Assembly (NCBI GenBank): GCA_023481175.1
Contig: JAMCWM010000014.1
Span: 1-40,164 of the forward strand
Reading direction: 5' to 3'
DNA: 40,164 bases
Source of the DNA: Nitrospirota bacterium
GTDB taxonomy: Bacteria; Nitrospirota; Leptospirillia; Leptospirillales; Leptospirillaceae
Part shown: positions 23,750 through 31,996 of the stretch, in pieces
How the letters are laid out: the number at the start of each line of letters is the position of its first letter
Position numbering within the stretch: the first letter of the stretch is position 1
The notes under the pieces: model-generated
Database searches by the model: none
Told to the model about the DNA's origin: nothing
Seen by the model: only the letters and a program-made list of their open reading frames with translations
Translations under genes and position numbers: made by a program

Positions 23750-24958
23750 TCAGGAAGGAACGGGGGCCGGACTCTGGATTTCGGAGCGCGACACGGCGTC
23801 CTTTGCAAGAGAGGTGGCACGGGCGACCGCCCTCCGTATGTCCTCCAGGGAGTCCGGGACGGTCCCGGGAGCTTCCGACAGCACCCGTTCCCAGATTTCA
23901 AAAATGCCGGTAAAGGGAATCCGACCCTCCAGAAAGGCCTGGACGGCCACCTCGTTCGCCATGTTCAGATAGAGGGGACCCTGCCCGGCCCGGGCGATCG
24001 ATCGGGAGGCAAGGCGGATCGCCGGAAACGTGTCGTGATCGGGAGCATAGAAGGTCAGCGTCCCGGTCCGGGCCAGATCCAGAAAGGGAACACCGACGGG
24101 AAGCCGTTCCTCCCCGGAAATGGCATAGGCGATCGGTCCCTTCATGTCGGGGATCCCCATCTGAGCTAGGACCGACGCGTCCTCGAACTCGACCATCGAA
24201 TGAATGATGCTCTGGCGATGGACCACTACCTCGATGCGGTCGGCAGGAAGATCAAAAAGCCATCGGGCTTCGATCAGCTCCAGCCCCTTGTTCAGGAGCG
24301 TGGCCGAATCGATGGTGATCTTGGGACCCATTTTCCAGGTCGGATGGTTCAAGGCCTCCTCCCGGGACACATTCTCGAGGTCGGTGCGGGTCTTCCCGAA
24401 AAAAGGCCCCCCGGAGGCCGTCAGAATGATTTTCCGGACCCCGGACCAGGGATGGCCCCTCATGGCCTGGTAGATGGCGCTGTGCTCGGAGTCGACGGGG
24501 ACCAGGCGGGCGCCTTTGGCCCGTATCCGATCGATGACCGTCTGTCCCCCCACGACCAGGGTTTCCTTGTTCGCAAGGGCCACCGTACGGCCGGGACGGA
24601 TCCCCTCCCACGTGGGAGCCAGGCCCGCTTCCCCCACGATGGCGGAGAGGAGCACGTCGGCCTCCGGAAGGGCTGCTACGGCACACGCACCCTCCGTTCC
24701 GGCCACGATCCGGACTCCCGTCCCGCCAAGCTCCTCACGGACCCGGGAAAAGAGACTTTCGTCGACCGAAAGGAGTTCCGGACGAAACTCCCGAGCCTGC
24801 AGGAGCACCTGCTCGAGGTTTTTTCCGCAAGCCAGGCCCCTTATCCGGAAGCGTCCCGGATGGGACCGGACAATGTCCAGGGCCGATCGCCCGATCGACC
24901 CCGTCGACCCGAGGATGGAAAGGCCGACCCGGCCCCCTGTCTTTTTTTCGTTCGGCAT
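23750..24958 (-). CDS. dxr: 1-deoxy-D-xylulose 5-phosphate reductoisomerase
   Basis: A 402-aa NADPH-dependent enzyme, the first committed step of the MEP pathway. LSILGSTGSIGRSALDIV is the nucleotide-binding start; VDSEHSAIYQAM, ASGGPFF, and HPTWKMGPKITIDSATLLNKGLELIEA carry the metal and substrate residues. The length is normal. The order uppS-cdsA-dxr-rseP is found in many bacteria. Confidence 0.97.
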   Translation of the reverse strand: MPNEKKTGGRVGLSILGSTGSIGRSALDIVRSHPGRFRIRGLACGKNLEQVLLQAREFRPELLSVDESLFSRVREELGGTGVRIVAGTEGACAVAALPEADVLLSAIVGEAGLAPTWEGIRPGRTVALANKETLVVGGQTVIDRIRAKGARLVPVDSEHSAIYQAMRGHPWSGVRKIILTASGGPFFGKTRTDLENVSREEALNHPTWKMGPKITIDSATLLNKGLELIEARWLFDLPADRIEVVVHRQSIIHSMVEFEDASVLAQMGIPDMKGPIAYAISGEERLPVGVPFLDLARTGTLTFYAPDHDTFPAIRLASRSIARAGQGPLYLNMANEVAVQAFLEGRIPFTGIFEIWERVLSEAPGTVPDSLEDIRRAVARATSLAKDAVSRSEIQSPAPVPS

Positions 24959-24970
24959 TTCAGTCCTATC

Positions 24971-25804
24971 CTAGACGATGACGGGAGAGCTCAATCCTTC
25001 GTAGAAAATAAGGACTCCATACAGGACAGGTGCATTGAAGATCAGACTGTCCATCTTGTCCAGCATTCCTCCGTGCCCCGGAAGAAGATGGCCTGAATCC
25101 TTGACACCCGCCTGCCGCTTGAACCCCGACTCCACCAGATCGCCCAGCTGTCCGGTCATGGAGAGAAGAAGGGCAATCCAGAAAATGGCCATCCGGGACA
25201 GCGGAGCGGGAAGCCAGGAGACCACAAGGACGCTGAAAAGAACACCGGCGACGGTTCCACCGATGGCCCCCTCCCAGGTCTTTCCGGGCGAAATGGCGGG
25301 GGCCATCTTGTGGCGCCCGAACATCTTTCCGAAAAAATACCCCCCGGAATCGACAATCCACGTCAGAGCCAGAAGATACAGGATCCATCGGGCCCCTCCC
25401 GGAATCCCCCGGATCAGAAGAAGGGTTCCCAGAAGGAAAGGGATGTACATGATTCCCAGCCAGACGATCGGAAGCTCTCTCATGCGGGCCACCCCTCCGG
25501 AAAGGAGTGTCCCCCCCATCACGGTCAGAAGAAGAAGAGCCGCCACCACCTCGAGGGTCTCCGGAGGAACCGCTCCGGTGCCTTTGAGATAGATCACATA
25601 AAGAAACCCGGCCCCCGACGTCAATCCGAGCCAGACCCCGCTGTCAAAGGAAAGGTTGGGGAAAAGCCGGTAGAACTCATATTGGGCCAAAACCACCAGA
25701 CCGCCCAGGACAAGGAAAAAAAGGAAGGGGGTCGCCCACAAGACCAGAGCCACGATCAAAGGGATCGCGACCGCCGCCACGACAAGTCGCCGGACAAGCT
25801 CCAT
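24971..25804 (-). CDS. cdsA: Phosphatidate cytidylyltransferase
   Basis: A 277-aa inner-membrane enzyme that makes CDP-diacylglycerol from phosphatidate and CTP. It has about seven or eight hydrophobic segments and the family signature near the C-terminus (VKDSGHLLPGHGGMLDKMDSL), with DSGGYFFGKMFGRHK and SPGKTWEGAIGG before it. The ATG at 25804 overlaps the uppS stop by one base; longer readings are shadows inside uppS. Confidence 0.95.
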   Translation of the reverse strand: MELVRRLVVAAVAIPLIVALVLWATPFLFFLVLGGLVVLAQYEFYRLFPNLSFDSGVWLGLTSGAGFLYVIYLKGTGAVPPETLEVVAALLLLTVMGGTLLSGGVARMRELPIVWLGIMYIPFLLGTLLLIRGIPGGARWILYLLALTWIVDSGGYFFGKMFGRHKMAPAISPGKTWEGAIGGTVAGVLFSVLVVSWLPAPLSRMAIFWIALLLSMTGQLGDLVESGFKRQAGVKDSGHLLPGHGGMLDKMDSLIFNAPVLYGVLIFYEGLSSPVIV

Positions 25805-26598
25805 CAGCGGTCCGTCCCGCCGGATGTGGCGACGGATCCTCCACCCTCGGCTCCAAAGCGCCTCTGACGTTCCTGGTAGTCCAAAAGCGCCTGTTTCAGA
25901 TCCTCTTCCCCGAAATCCGGCCAGTAGATGCCGGTGAAATAGAGCTCCGTATAGGCGATCTGCCACAGGAGAAAATTGCTGACCCTGTATTCCCCGCTTG
26001 TCCGGATCAGGAGATCGGGGGGGGGAAGGGCACAGGAGTCAAGATAGCGTCCAAAGTCCTCCTGGCTGACGGCGGCCGGATCAACCTTTCCGGCAATCGC
26101 ATCCAACGCCATTCGGCGGGCCGCCGAAAGAATCTCCTCCCGACCCGAGTAAGACAGGGCCAGAGTCAGATCCATGGCCATCCCCCGGCCGGTACTGGCC
26201 TCGACCTGTTCAAGGCGGCGGAAGACGCTTCGGGGAAGGCGGGTCCGGTCCCCGATCGCCCTAAACCGGATCGATTTCTCGACCATGAGGGACTCTTCGC
26301 GGTCCAGGTAGTCTTCGAGGAGATGCATCAGGGCATCGACCTCAAGGTTGGATCTTTTCCAATTTTCCCACGAGAATGCATAGAGGGTCAAATAACGGAT
26401 GCCCCAGGCCCGGCAGGCCGTCACCGTCCGCCGGACCGCCTGTGCCCCCTGGCGATGTCCCGCGACCCTGGGCAGATGGCGCCTCTGAGCCCACCGTCCG
26501 TTCCCGTCCATGATGATGGCCAGATGGACCGGAGGACGGACAAGCCATTCGGGAGTCTCCCGGGTCCGGTGGACCATTGTGTCCTGCCGGGGGATCAT
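25804..26598 (-). CDS. uppS: Undecaprenyl diphosphate synthase (cis-prenyltransferase)
   Basis: A 264-aa enzyme that builds the C55 lipid carrier for peptidoglycan and surface polysaccharides. The catalytic Asp31 lies in LAIIMDGNGRWAQRR; other motifs are YLTLYAFSWENWKR, ALSYSGREEI, and DLLIRTSGEYRVSNFLLWQ followed by YTELYF. It starts at an ATG overlapping the stop of the upstream exported protein (ATGA). Confidence 0.97.
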   Translation of the reverse strand: MIPRQDTMVHRTRETPEWLVRPPVHLAIIMDGNGRWAQRRHLPRVAGHRQGAQAVRRTVTACRAWGIRYLTLYAFSWENWKRSNLEVDALMHLLEDYLDREESLMVEKSIRFRAIGDRTRLPRSVFRRLEQVEASTGRGMAMDLTLALSYSGREEILSAARRMALDAIAGKVDPAAVSQEDFGRYLDSCALPPPDLLIRTSGEYRVSNFLLWQIAYTELYFTGIYWPDFGEEDLKQALLDYQERQRRFGAEGGGSVATSGGTDR

Positions 26599-28610
26599 TT
26601 TGACCGTCCGGCTCCGGAGGGACGGTTAAGGAGAACGGGAGAATGTCCACCCGGCCGGAGGAACCGGCTGACCGTTTTCGGAAGATGAAAATACTGGAGA
26701 GTCCCTTCTTTCACGATCAGGTTCTGGATATTCATGAAGTTGAAGACCGGCTCCGTGCTCACCACAAGGGCCGGCATTCCGGTCGCGGGATCTTCCATGA
26801 TAGCGATATCCCGGATAAAGTTCTTGACCCGGCTCAACTCACCGACGAGGGTCCAGTTGACGCCTGTCCAGCGGTAGAAGTAGACCTGGCCATACTGGAA
26901 ACCCTGGAAGTTCCCGAATCCCGAGGACATGGGAATATTCTTGTAGACGACAGCAATAGGTCTCCCTGGATCTCCCGGGGGAACAAGGACGAGGATCCGT
27001 CCTTTGACCCGGACACTTCGGGACTGGACCGGCAACAGCGCGTGGGGTCGTCCGAAGACGAAATGGTTTGAATATCCTCCGAGAAATATCGGACTTTTGA
27101 ATCGAAGGTCTCCCCGGCTGTCATAGTATTCGAGGTGATTGTCGTCGGCAATTTTCAGAAAGTCGCTCTGACCTCCCGTGCGGACCGGCAGTGTCCCGAG
27201 AAGGGTAATGGCCTTGGGCCATTCAACCCGGTCTCCCTTTTCAAAGTGGTCGAGGTTCCAGCGAAGAAAATGAATATGGCCCAGGAAGGCGTTGTTCACT
27301 CCCATCTTCTGGCCGATCAGCCGGGTGCTGCCATCGGACAGCTTCACAATCCGGATATACCAGGGAAGATGCTTGGCCACGCGACGGAAGGTGGTGCCGT
27401 CGTAGTCGAGCACATAGGAATCCGGCTGCCCCCCCACGATGTTCGTGACGGCGATCTGGTCCAGACCCGGATGCTCCTTGTCCGGAGGAATGACGGGACC
27501 GGACGAGATGAAGACGTGGCGGTTGGCTCCGACCCGGGGATCGGACTCCCGATAGTGGGTCCGGACTCGACTTTTCCCGATCGTTCCCACGATGATCCGG
27601 CGACCGTCGGAAAGGGCCGTGATCCTCCCTTCTCCCGGAATATAGCGTCCTTCGGTCAGGAAGAAGGGAATGAAGGGAAGCTGGACTGTCCGGAAAGGAA
27701 CGGAAAGAGGAGGAAGCTTTGCGGCATGAAGGTCGGGCGAGACCCCGGCCAGAAGATCCCCTCCCCCCGACAGGGGATGGACTCCGGTCAGGCCGGTCTC
27801 GAGGGAAAAGGCCTTTTGGCCCGAAATCCCTCCCGCAATTTCCAGGTTGAGGAGAACATGGTCACCCAGCAGGGTCGTATCGATCAGGATCAGGCTCTGG
27901 GCTCGAAGATTTCTGGCGAGTCGCGCCCGGAAGGAGGGATCCGACAGCTGGCCCTTCCCCATTTTCCGGATGGCCAGGTCGACACGGAAGGGATCGACCA
28001 CCGAAAAACGCCGGGATTTCTGAAGGGCTCGCGTCAGATGGCTCATGACGCCGAGATCCGCATACCGGGAAGCCGGAACGAGAGCCACCCGGACCAGGGA
28101 CTCCGGCATCCGGAACAGGTCACCCGCTTTGACCGTCCCTTTTCCCGAAAAGACCCCCCGGGAGGAGTCGGGAGCGACGGACCGGAGCTCGACCCAACCG
28201 ACCCTTTCCTCCCGGTGTCCGATCACAAGCCCCGTGTAGAAATCCCGAAACGGTGGACCGGGGCGGTAGACCATGACCACGGCGCCCGGATAGAGGCCCT
28301 GATTCTGGCCCCGGTCAAGAGTCACCTGGCGATCCGGCCCCGTTTCCGCGATATGTCCCTGGCCAGGAGGGAAAAAGGTCTCGAGGATATGGACGACATC
28401 GGAGGCCCTGGCCAGGACCTGCTGGCCGGAAGCCCCCTTCACCGGGGAGGACCCGGTCCCGGGGGGGGAGAGCCCGGCCGATTGAGAGGCCGCAGGGAAA
28501 AAAGCCGAAAGAGCTCCGGCGGACAGGATCCCCGCCAGCGCCATCATCATTCCGGAAAAAGGACGGATGCCTTGCCCCAATCGCATTGTGAACGACGTCT
28601 CCTTTTTCAC
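26595..28610 (-). CDS. Large exported protein of unknown function (predicted beta-propeller)
   Basis: A 671-aa protein I do not recognise. It has an N-terminal signal or anchor (GMMMALAGILSAGALSAFF, then AASQSAG). Residues about 85-160 (ETGPDRQVTLDRGQNQGLYPGAVVMVYRPG through TVKAGDLFRM) look like the small beta domain of FlgT-like envelope proteins. Next comes a TolB/CsgG-like segment (RVALVPASRYADLGVMSHLTRAL, then RRFSVVDPFRVDLAI). The C-terminal 350 residues repeat a strand pattern with IAVTNIVG, SYVLDYDG, DNHLEYYDSRGD and PIAVVYKNI, like FG-GAP/VCBS propellers. It starts at a GTG overlapping the fhs stop (GTGA) and its own stop overlaps uppS, so it is firmly inside the lipid operon. Confidence 0.75.
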   Translation of the reverse strand: MKKETSFTMRLGQGIRPFSGMMMALAGILSAGALSAFFPAASQSAGLSPPGTGSSPVKGASGQQVLARASDVVHILETFFPPGQGHIAETGPDRQVTLDRGQNQGLYPGAVVMVYRPGPPFRDFYTGLVIGHREERVGWVELRSVAPDSSRGVFSGKGTVKAGDLFRMPESLVRVALVPASRYADLGVMSHLTRALQKSRRFSVVDPFRVDLAIRKMGKGQLSDPSFRARLARNLRAQSLILIDTTLLGDHVLLNLEIAGGISGQKAFSLETGLTGVHPLSGGGDLLAGVSPDLHAAKLPPLSVPFRTVQLPFIPFFLTEGRYIPGEGRITALSDGRRIIVGTIGKSRVRTHYRESDPRVGANRHVFISSGPVIPPDKEHPGLDQIAVTNIVGGQPDSYVLDYDGTTFRRVAKHLPWYIRIVKLSDGSTRLIGQKMGVNNAFLGHIHFLRWNLDHFEKGDRVEWPKAITLLGTLPVRTGGQSDFLKIADDNHLEYYDSRGDLRFKSPIFLGGYSNHFVFGRPHALLPVQSRSVRVKGRILVLVPPGDPGRPIAVVYKNIPMSSGFGNFQGFQYGQVYFYRWTGVNWTLVGELSRVKNFIRDIAIMEDPATGMPALVVSTEPVFNFMNIQNLIVKEGTLQYFHLPKTVSRFLRPGGHSPVLLNRPSGAGRSK

Positions 28611-30286
28611 ACGATTCCCGTGATCATTCCGTCGGGAGATAGACTGACTCGGGAAAAGGCCGGGTCCCGGGGAAGACCCGGCATCGTCTGGGTCTCTCCG
28701 GCAATGGCCAGGAGAAATCCGGCTCCCGACAGGATCCGGACCTCCCGTACGGGAAAGACGAATCCGGAAGGAGCTCCCAGCATTGCCGGGTCATGAGAGA
28801 GCGAGGCCCATGTCTTGGCGATGCACACGGGAAATTCTGCAGCGGGGGTTCCGGAGATCCGGGCGAGCTCGGAACGGGCGCTGTCTGACCAGGAGACCGA
28901 AGCGGCCCCGTAAATCCGCGTTGCCACCCTCTCGACCTTCTTCTCGGCTGAATCCGAGAGCTCGTACAGGGGTTCCCAGGAAGCCGGCTCCCTTTCCGCA
29001 GCATCAAGAACGGCTTTTGCAAGGGTCTCCGCACCCTTTCCGCCCTCAGCGAAATGGGTCGAGACGACGGCATCCGACGCCCCGGCCCTTTTGGCGGCTT
29101 CGGCAATCACCCTGTGTTCTTCGGGGCTGTCCCCGTCCAGGCTGTTGATGGCCACCACGACGGGAACACCGAACCCTTTCAGAATGGCCACATGGCGCTC
29201 CATGTTCGGGGTTCCCGCACGGACGGCCCCGGGGTTGGCCACAAAAAGCTCCGGAGGAAGGGCGCGGCCCGAACGGACCTGCCCTACCCCTCCATGCATC
29301 CGGAGCCCGCGAGTGGTCACGACCAGGACGGCCACGTCCGGCCCGCGACCCGACACCCGGCACTTGATGTCGAAAAACTTTTCCCCCCCTAGGTCGGAGC
29401 CGAACCCCGCCTCCGTCACCACGACATCGGCGGTTTCAAGGGCCACCAGGTCCCCCAGCACCGAACTGTTTCCGTGGGCGATGTTGGCAAAAGGAGAGCC
29501 GTGGATGATGGCGGGAGTCCCCTCCTGGGTCTGCATGAGATTCGGCCAGAGGGCCTCCCGGAGAAGGGCGGCCATGGCCCCGTCCACCCCGAGGTCCGAA
29601 GCGCGAAGCAGGCGGCCGTCCCGGCTTCGCCCGAAGGTGATGGCCGAGAGACGGGCGGAAAGCTCTTCCCAGGAGCGGGCCAGCGCAAGAATGGCCATGA
29701 TTTCGCTCGATACGGCGATCTCGAAGCGGCTCTCTCTCGGGACTCCAAATCCGGGCCCTCCCAGTCCCAGCACAATCCGCCGGAGGGCCCGGTCATTGAT
29801 GTCCACGACCCGGCTCCAGGTCACCGACAGGGGATCGATCTCCAGGGGGTTACCGTGGTAAAGGGAGTTGTCGATCGCGGCGGCCAAAAGATTGTGAGCT
29901 GCCGCCACGGCATGGATGTCCCCCGTCAGATGAAGATTCAGGACGGTGGAAGGCTCGATGGTCGATCGCCCTCCTCCCGCCCCGCCCCCCTTGATTCCAA
30001 AAACTGGCCCCATGGAAGGCTGTCTGAGGGTAACCACCGATCGCAGGCCGAGTTTTCCCAGACCCATGGCAAGGCCGATGGAGGTCGTCGTCTTTCCCTC
30101 CCCGGCGGGCGTGGGCGTCATCCCCGAAACGAGAATGTATTTGGCCTTTCCCCCGGCGCTGCGGCCAAGGAAGCGCGGATCGATTTTTCCCCGACCGGGC
30201 CCGTAAGGGTGATAATGGGATGCAGGGATGCCCAGATCACGGGCGATTTCGGTCAGATCGCGCAGGGGTGGGGCACAAAGGGACAA
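28607..30286 (-). CDS. fhs: Formate-tetrahydrofolate ligase
   Basis: An ATP-dependent enzyme that makes 10-formyl-THF from formate, feeding purine (purN in this window), formyl-Met and one-carbon synthesis. Signatures are VSGMTPTPAGEGKTTTSIGLAMGL, RQPSMGPVFGIKGGGAGGG, HLTGDIHAV, DRALRRIVLGLGG and EAGFGSDLGGEKFFDIKCR. The start is best placed at the TTG at 30286, with AAGGAG nine bases upstream, giving 559 aa, the usual length. The TTG at 30319 would add 11 residues but has no ribosome binding site. It is the first clear gene of the long minus-strand operon. Confidence 0.95.
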   Translation of the reverse strand: MSLCAPPLRDLTEIARDLGIPASHYHPYGPGRGKIDPRFLGRSAGGKAKYILVSGMTPTPAGEGKTTTSIGLAMGLGKLGLRSVVTLRQPSMGPVFGIKGGGAGGGRSTIEPSTVLNLHLTGDIHAVAAAHNLLAAAIDNSLYHGNPLEIDPLSVTWSRVVDINDRALRRIVLGLGGPGFGVPRESRFEIAVSSEIMAILALARSWEELSARLSAITFGRSRDGRLLRASDLGVDGAMAALLREALWPNLMQTQEGTPAIIHGSPFANIAHGNSSVLGDLVALETADVVVTEAGFGSDLGGEKFFDIKCRVSGRGPDVAVLVVTTRGLRMHGGVGQVRSGRALPPELFVANPGAVRAGTPNMERHVAILKGFGVPVVVAINSLDGDSPEEHRVIAEAAKRAGASDAVVSTHFAEGGKGAETLAKAVLDAAEREPASWEPLYELSDSAEKKVERVATRIYGAASVSWSDSARSELARISGTPAAEFPVCIAKTWASLSHDPAMLGAPSGFVFPVREVRILSGAGFLLAIAGETQTMPGLPRDPAFSRVSLSPDGMITGIV

Positions 30287-30391
30287 CGGGACAATCTCCT
30301 TGAAACTCAAAAATTCCAACTTGAAAGGGGTGGATCGCCGGAACCGGAATACGGGACCTGTTCCAAAAAAATCTTGTCGGGACAGAATATC

Positions 30392-30601
30392 TCACACGGA
30401 GGTTTCAATAAACTCTCCCGCCACTATGCTGACGCTGTCATGGGGGGGGTCCGGTCTCGCGACCGAAAATTCCTCTTTCGCCAAGGCTGCGCGAAGGCCT
30501 TTGGACCTTTGCGCCTTATCGGGATCGTAGGAGGCTTTGACTTCGGACAGTTCCTGCCCTCGTTGCCCGCTTTGCGGGCACGTGATTGCAGCACGTCGCA
30601 T
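30392..30601 (-). CDS. Possible leaderless 69-aa ORF upstream of fhs
   Basis: The ATG at 30601 lies exactly where transcription from the 30609-30637 promoter should begin, so translation would be leaderless. The 69-aa product starts MRRAAITCPQSGQRGQELS, is polar and charged, and has no recognisable domain. Codon choice is compatible with the neighbours, but this alone does not prove coding. Alternatively the stretch is simply the fhs leader, about 315 bases long, with a GC hairpin at 30564-30580. Confidence 0.35.
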   Translation of the reverse strand: MRRAAITCPQSGQRGQELSEVKASYDPDKAQRSKGLRAALAKEEFSVARPDPPHDSVSIVAGEFIETSV

Positions 30602-30608
30602 GGAAAAT

Positions 30609-30637
30609 ATTATAGTGTGGCTCGAGACAAGAAGCAA
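30609..30637 (-). promoter_or_regulatory. Strong sigma70-like promoter of the fhs-rnc operon
   Basis: On the minus strand TTGCTT (30637-30632), a 17-base spacer and a perfect TATAAT (30614-30609). The predicted start is at about 30602. No other promoter this good precedes the 17-gene run that ends at 13247, so it may be its main entry point. Confidence 0.7.
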
Positions 30638-30725
30638 AAAATGGTCCGATTGCCCCCCTCTCGGACTACGGCCCAGGAAGGGGAATCCGCGGACAGGAGT
30701 TCATTCGCGAGGGACCGGCTCCGGC

Positions 30726-31481
30726 TCAGGAAGCCGCCGTCTCCCCTTCGGAAAGCCTCTTCTGCCTCCGGGAGGCGGCCCAGGAGGCGGCAAGGATACC
30801 GGATTCGTAGAGGATCAGAAGAGGAACGAACATGATCATCATATTGAGGAAATCCTGTGTCGGGGAGAGAATGGACGCCAGGACGGCATTGCCGACGACA
30901 GCCCATCGGCGGCTTCTGCGAAAAGTGTCGGGAGCGACCAGACCCCGGTCGGAAAGAAATCCCATGATCACAGGGAGTTCGAAGATCAGTCCGAAGACAA
31001 GAAGAAAACGCCATTCGAATGAAATTGTCCGGTCCACGGACATGAAGGCCCTCAGGCCCTCCCCCTCTCCGAAATGCACCAGAAAGGAGAGGGCCGTCGG
31101 AAGGGCGACAAAAAAGGAAAAGGCCACTCCCAGCAGAAAGAACAGGGAGCCGCCCCCTACCCACAGGAGGATCGATCGGCGTTCGTCCCGGTAGAGTCCG
31201 GGAGAGACAAAAGCCCAAGCTTCGTAGAGGACTCCGGGAAAGGACAGGAGGAGACCTCCGTAAAAGGCGGTTTTGATCGTGATCCAGAAGGCCTCGGTCG
31301 GCGTGGTGAAGACCAGGGGCGTTCCTGCCAGTTTTCCCAGAAAGGCGACCATCCTCTCGGAAAAGGGAAAGCTTGCGGCAAATCCCGCCCCCACCCACAC
31401 AAGGCTCCTCAGAAGCCTTCTCCGAAGCTCGACGGCATGCTCCATGAACGGGAGAAATCTCCCCTCTTCCTCCACGGTCAT
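30726..31481 (-). CDS. tatC: Sec-independent protein translocase TatC
   Basis: A 251-aa inner-membrane protein with about six hydrophobic segments. The N-terminal FMEHAVELRRRLLRSLVW, the TPTEAFWITIKTAFYGG loop and FGLIFELPVIMGFL match TatC, which binds twin-arginine signal peptides and recruits TatA/B. It overlaps the tatB-like gene by 4 bases (ATGA). Confidence 0.95.
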   Translation of the reverse strand: MTVEEEGRFLPFMEHAVELRRRLLRSLVWVGAGFAASFPFSERMVAFLGKLAGTPLVFTTPTEAFWITIKTAFYGGLLLSFPGVLYEAWAFVSPGLYRDERRSILLWVGGGSLFFLLGVAFSFFVALPTALSFLVHFGEGEGLRAFMSVDRTISFEWRFLLVFGLIFELPVIMGFLSDRGLVAPDTFRRSRRWAVVGNAVLASILSPTQDFLNMMIMFVPLLILYESGILAASWAASRRQKRLSEGETAAS

Positions 31482-31768
31482 TCCGGAAAGGAGGGAAACT
31501 CGTTCGCTGGCTCTCCCCCCTTCTGAAAGGCCTGGGGCCTGGGAGACCAGTTTTCGGGAACGGGAGAAGAGAGTCTGGAGGAGGCGGCATCGGCCATCAG
31601 GGAATCCCTCACTCCCCGCATCTCCTCAAGAACTGGCGTAAAGGCGCGGCGGAATGCGACGAAGGTCCGGGCCGTCCGCCGTGCCACCGTCGGCCACTCC
31701 GATGGCTTGACCAGGACAAGGAGGAGTACCAGGATGAATAAAAGATCCGGCAGACCGATCCCCAGCAT
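31478..31768 (-). CDS. TatA/TatB-family protein, probably TatB
   Basis: A 96-aa protein with one N-terminal membrane helix (MLGIGLPDLLFILVLLLVLVKPSEWP), then an amphipathic helix (TVARRTARTFVAFRRAF) and a charged tail. The GIGLPDLL start resembles TatB, but the usual FGP hinge is replaced by KPSEW. It precedes tatC with a 4-base overlap. No second TatA gene is in the window, so it may serve as a combined TatA/B or TatA may be encoded elsewhere. Confidence 0.85.
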   Translation of the reverse strand: MLGIGLPDLLFILVLLLVLVKPSEWPTVARRTARTFVAFRRAFTPVLEEMRGVRDSLMADAASSRLSSPVPENWSPRPQAFQKGGEPANEFPSFPE

Positions 31769-31771
31769 CTC

Positions 31772-31984
31772 TTATGAACTCTCCCCCATCTTGCTGAGCT
31801 GGGCCTCTCCGTGGATGATTTTTTCCTTCAGGTCACGTTTTTCCCATTTGATCCTGTTCATTTCGTGCGTTTCTTCCTCGCTCCTGTATCCTTTTTTCAC
31901 AAGGTCGGACAGGCGGCTTTCCAGACTGTCATGGCGGGACTTGAGAGCGTCGAGCTCGTACTTTTTCTTCTTCAGTTCGTCCAT
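31772..31984 (-). CDS. DUF465 (YdcH-like) small coiled-coil protein
   Basis: A 70-aa, highly charged, all-helical protein: LKSRHDSLESRLSDLVKKG, then EETHEMNRIKWEKRDLKEKI. The RHDSLE and KxxKxxLKEKI pattern matches DUF465, whose function is not known. The ATG at 31984 has GGAGG about seven bases upstream; a GTG two codons earlier overlaps that site and is less likely. It sits 3 bases before the tatB-like gene and 12 bases after the acetyltransferase. Confidence 0.8.
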   Translation of the reverse strand: MDELKKKKYELDALKSRHDSLESRLSDLVKKGYRSEEETHEMNRIKWEKRDLKEKIIHGEAQLSKMGESS

Positions 31985-31996
31985 CGTCACTCCTCC

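Larger units (their letters stand above)
30287..30725. other. Intergenic region between tatC and fhs
   Basis: The 439-base gap holds a strong minus-strand promoter (30609-30637), a possible 69-codon ORF directly behind it and a perfect GC hairpin (TGCCCGC, TTT, GCGGGCA at 30564-30580) in that ORF or leader. I see no riboswitch I can name, and nothing in 30638-30725 beyond the end of the tat operon. Confidence 0.5.

Noticed and set aside
27135..28796. Plus-strand open frame of 553 codons
   Set aside because: Antisense to the exported propeller-like gene, whose signal peptide and overlaps with both neighbours are convincing.
29474..30835. Plus-strand open frame of 453 codons
   Set aside because: Antisense to fhs and then across the promoter region; rich in Arg, Gly and Pro without any domain.
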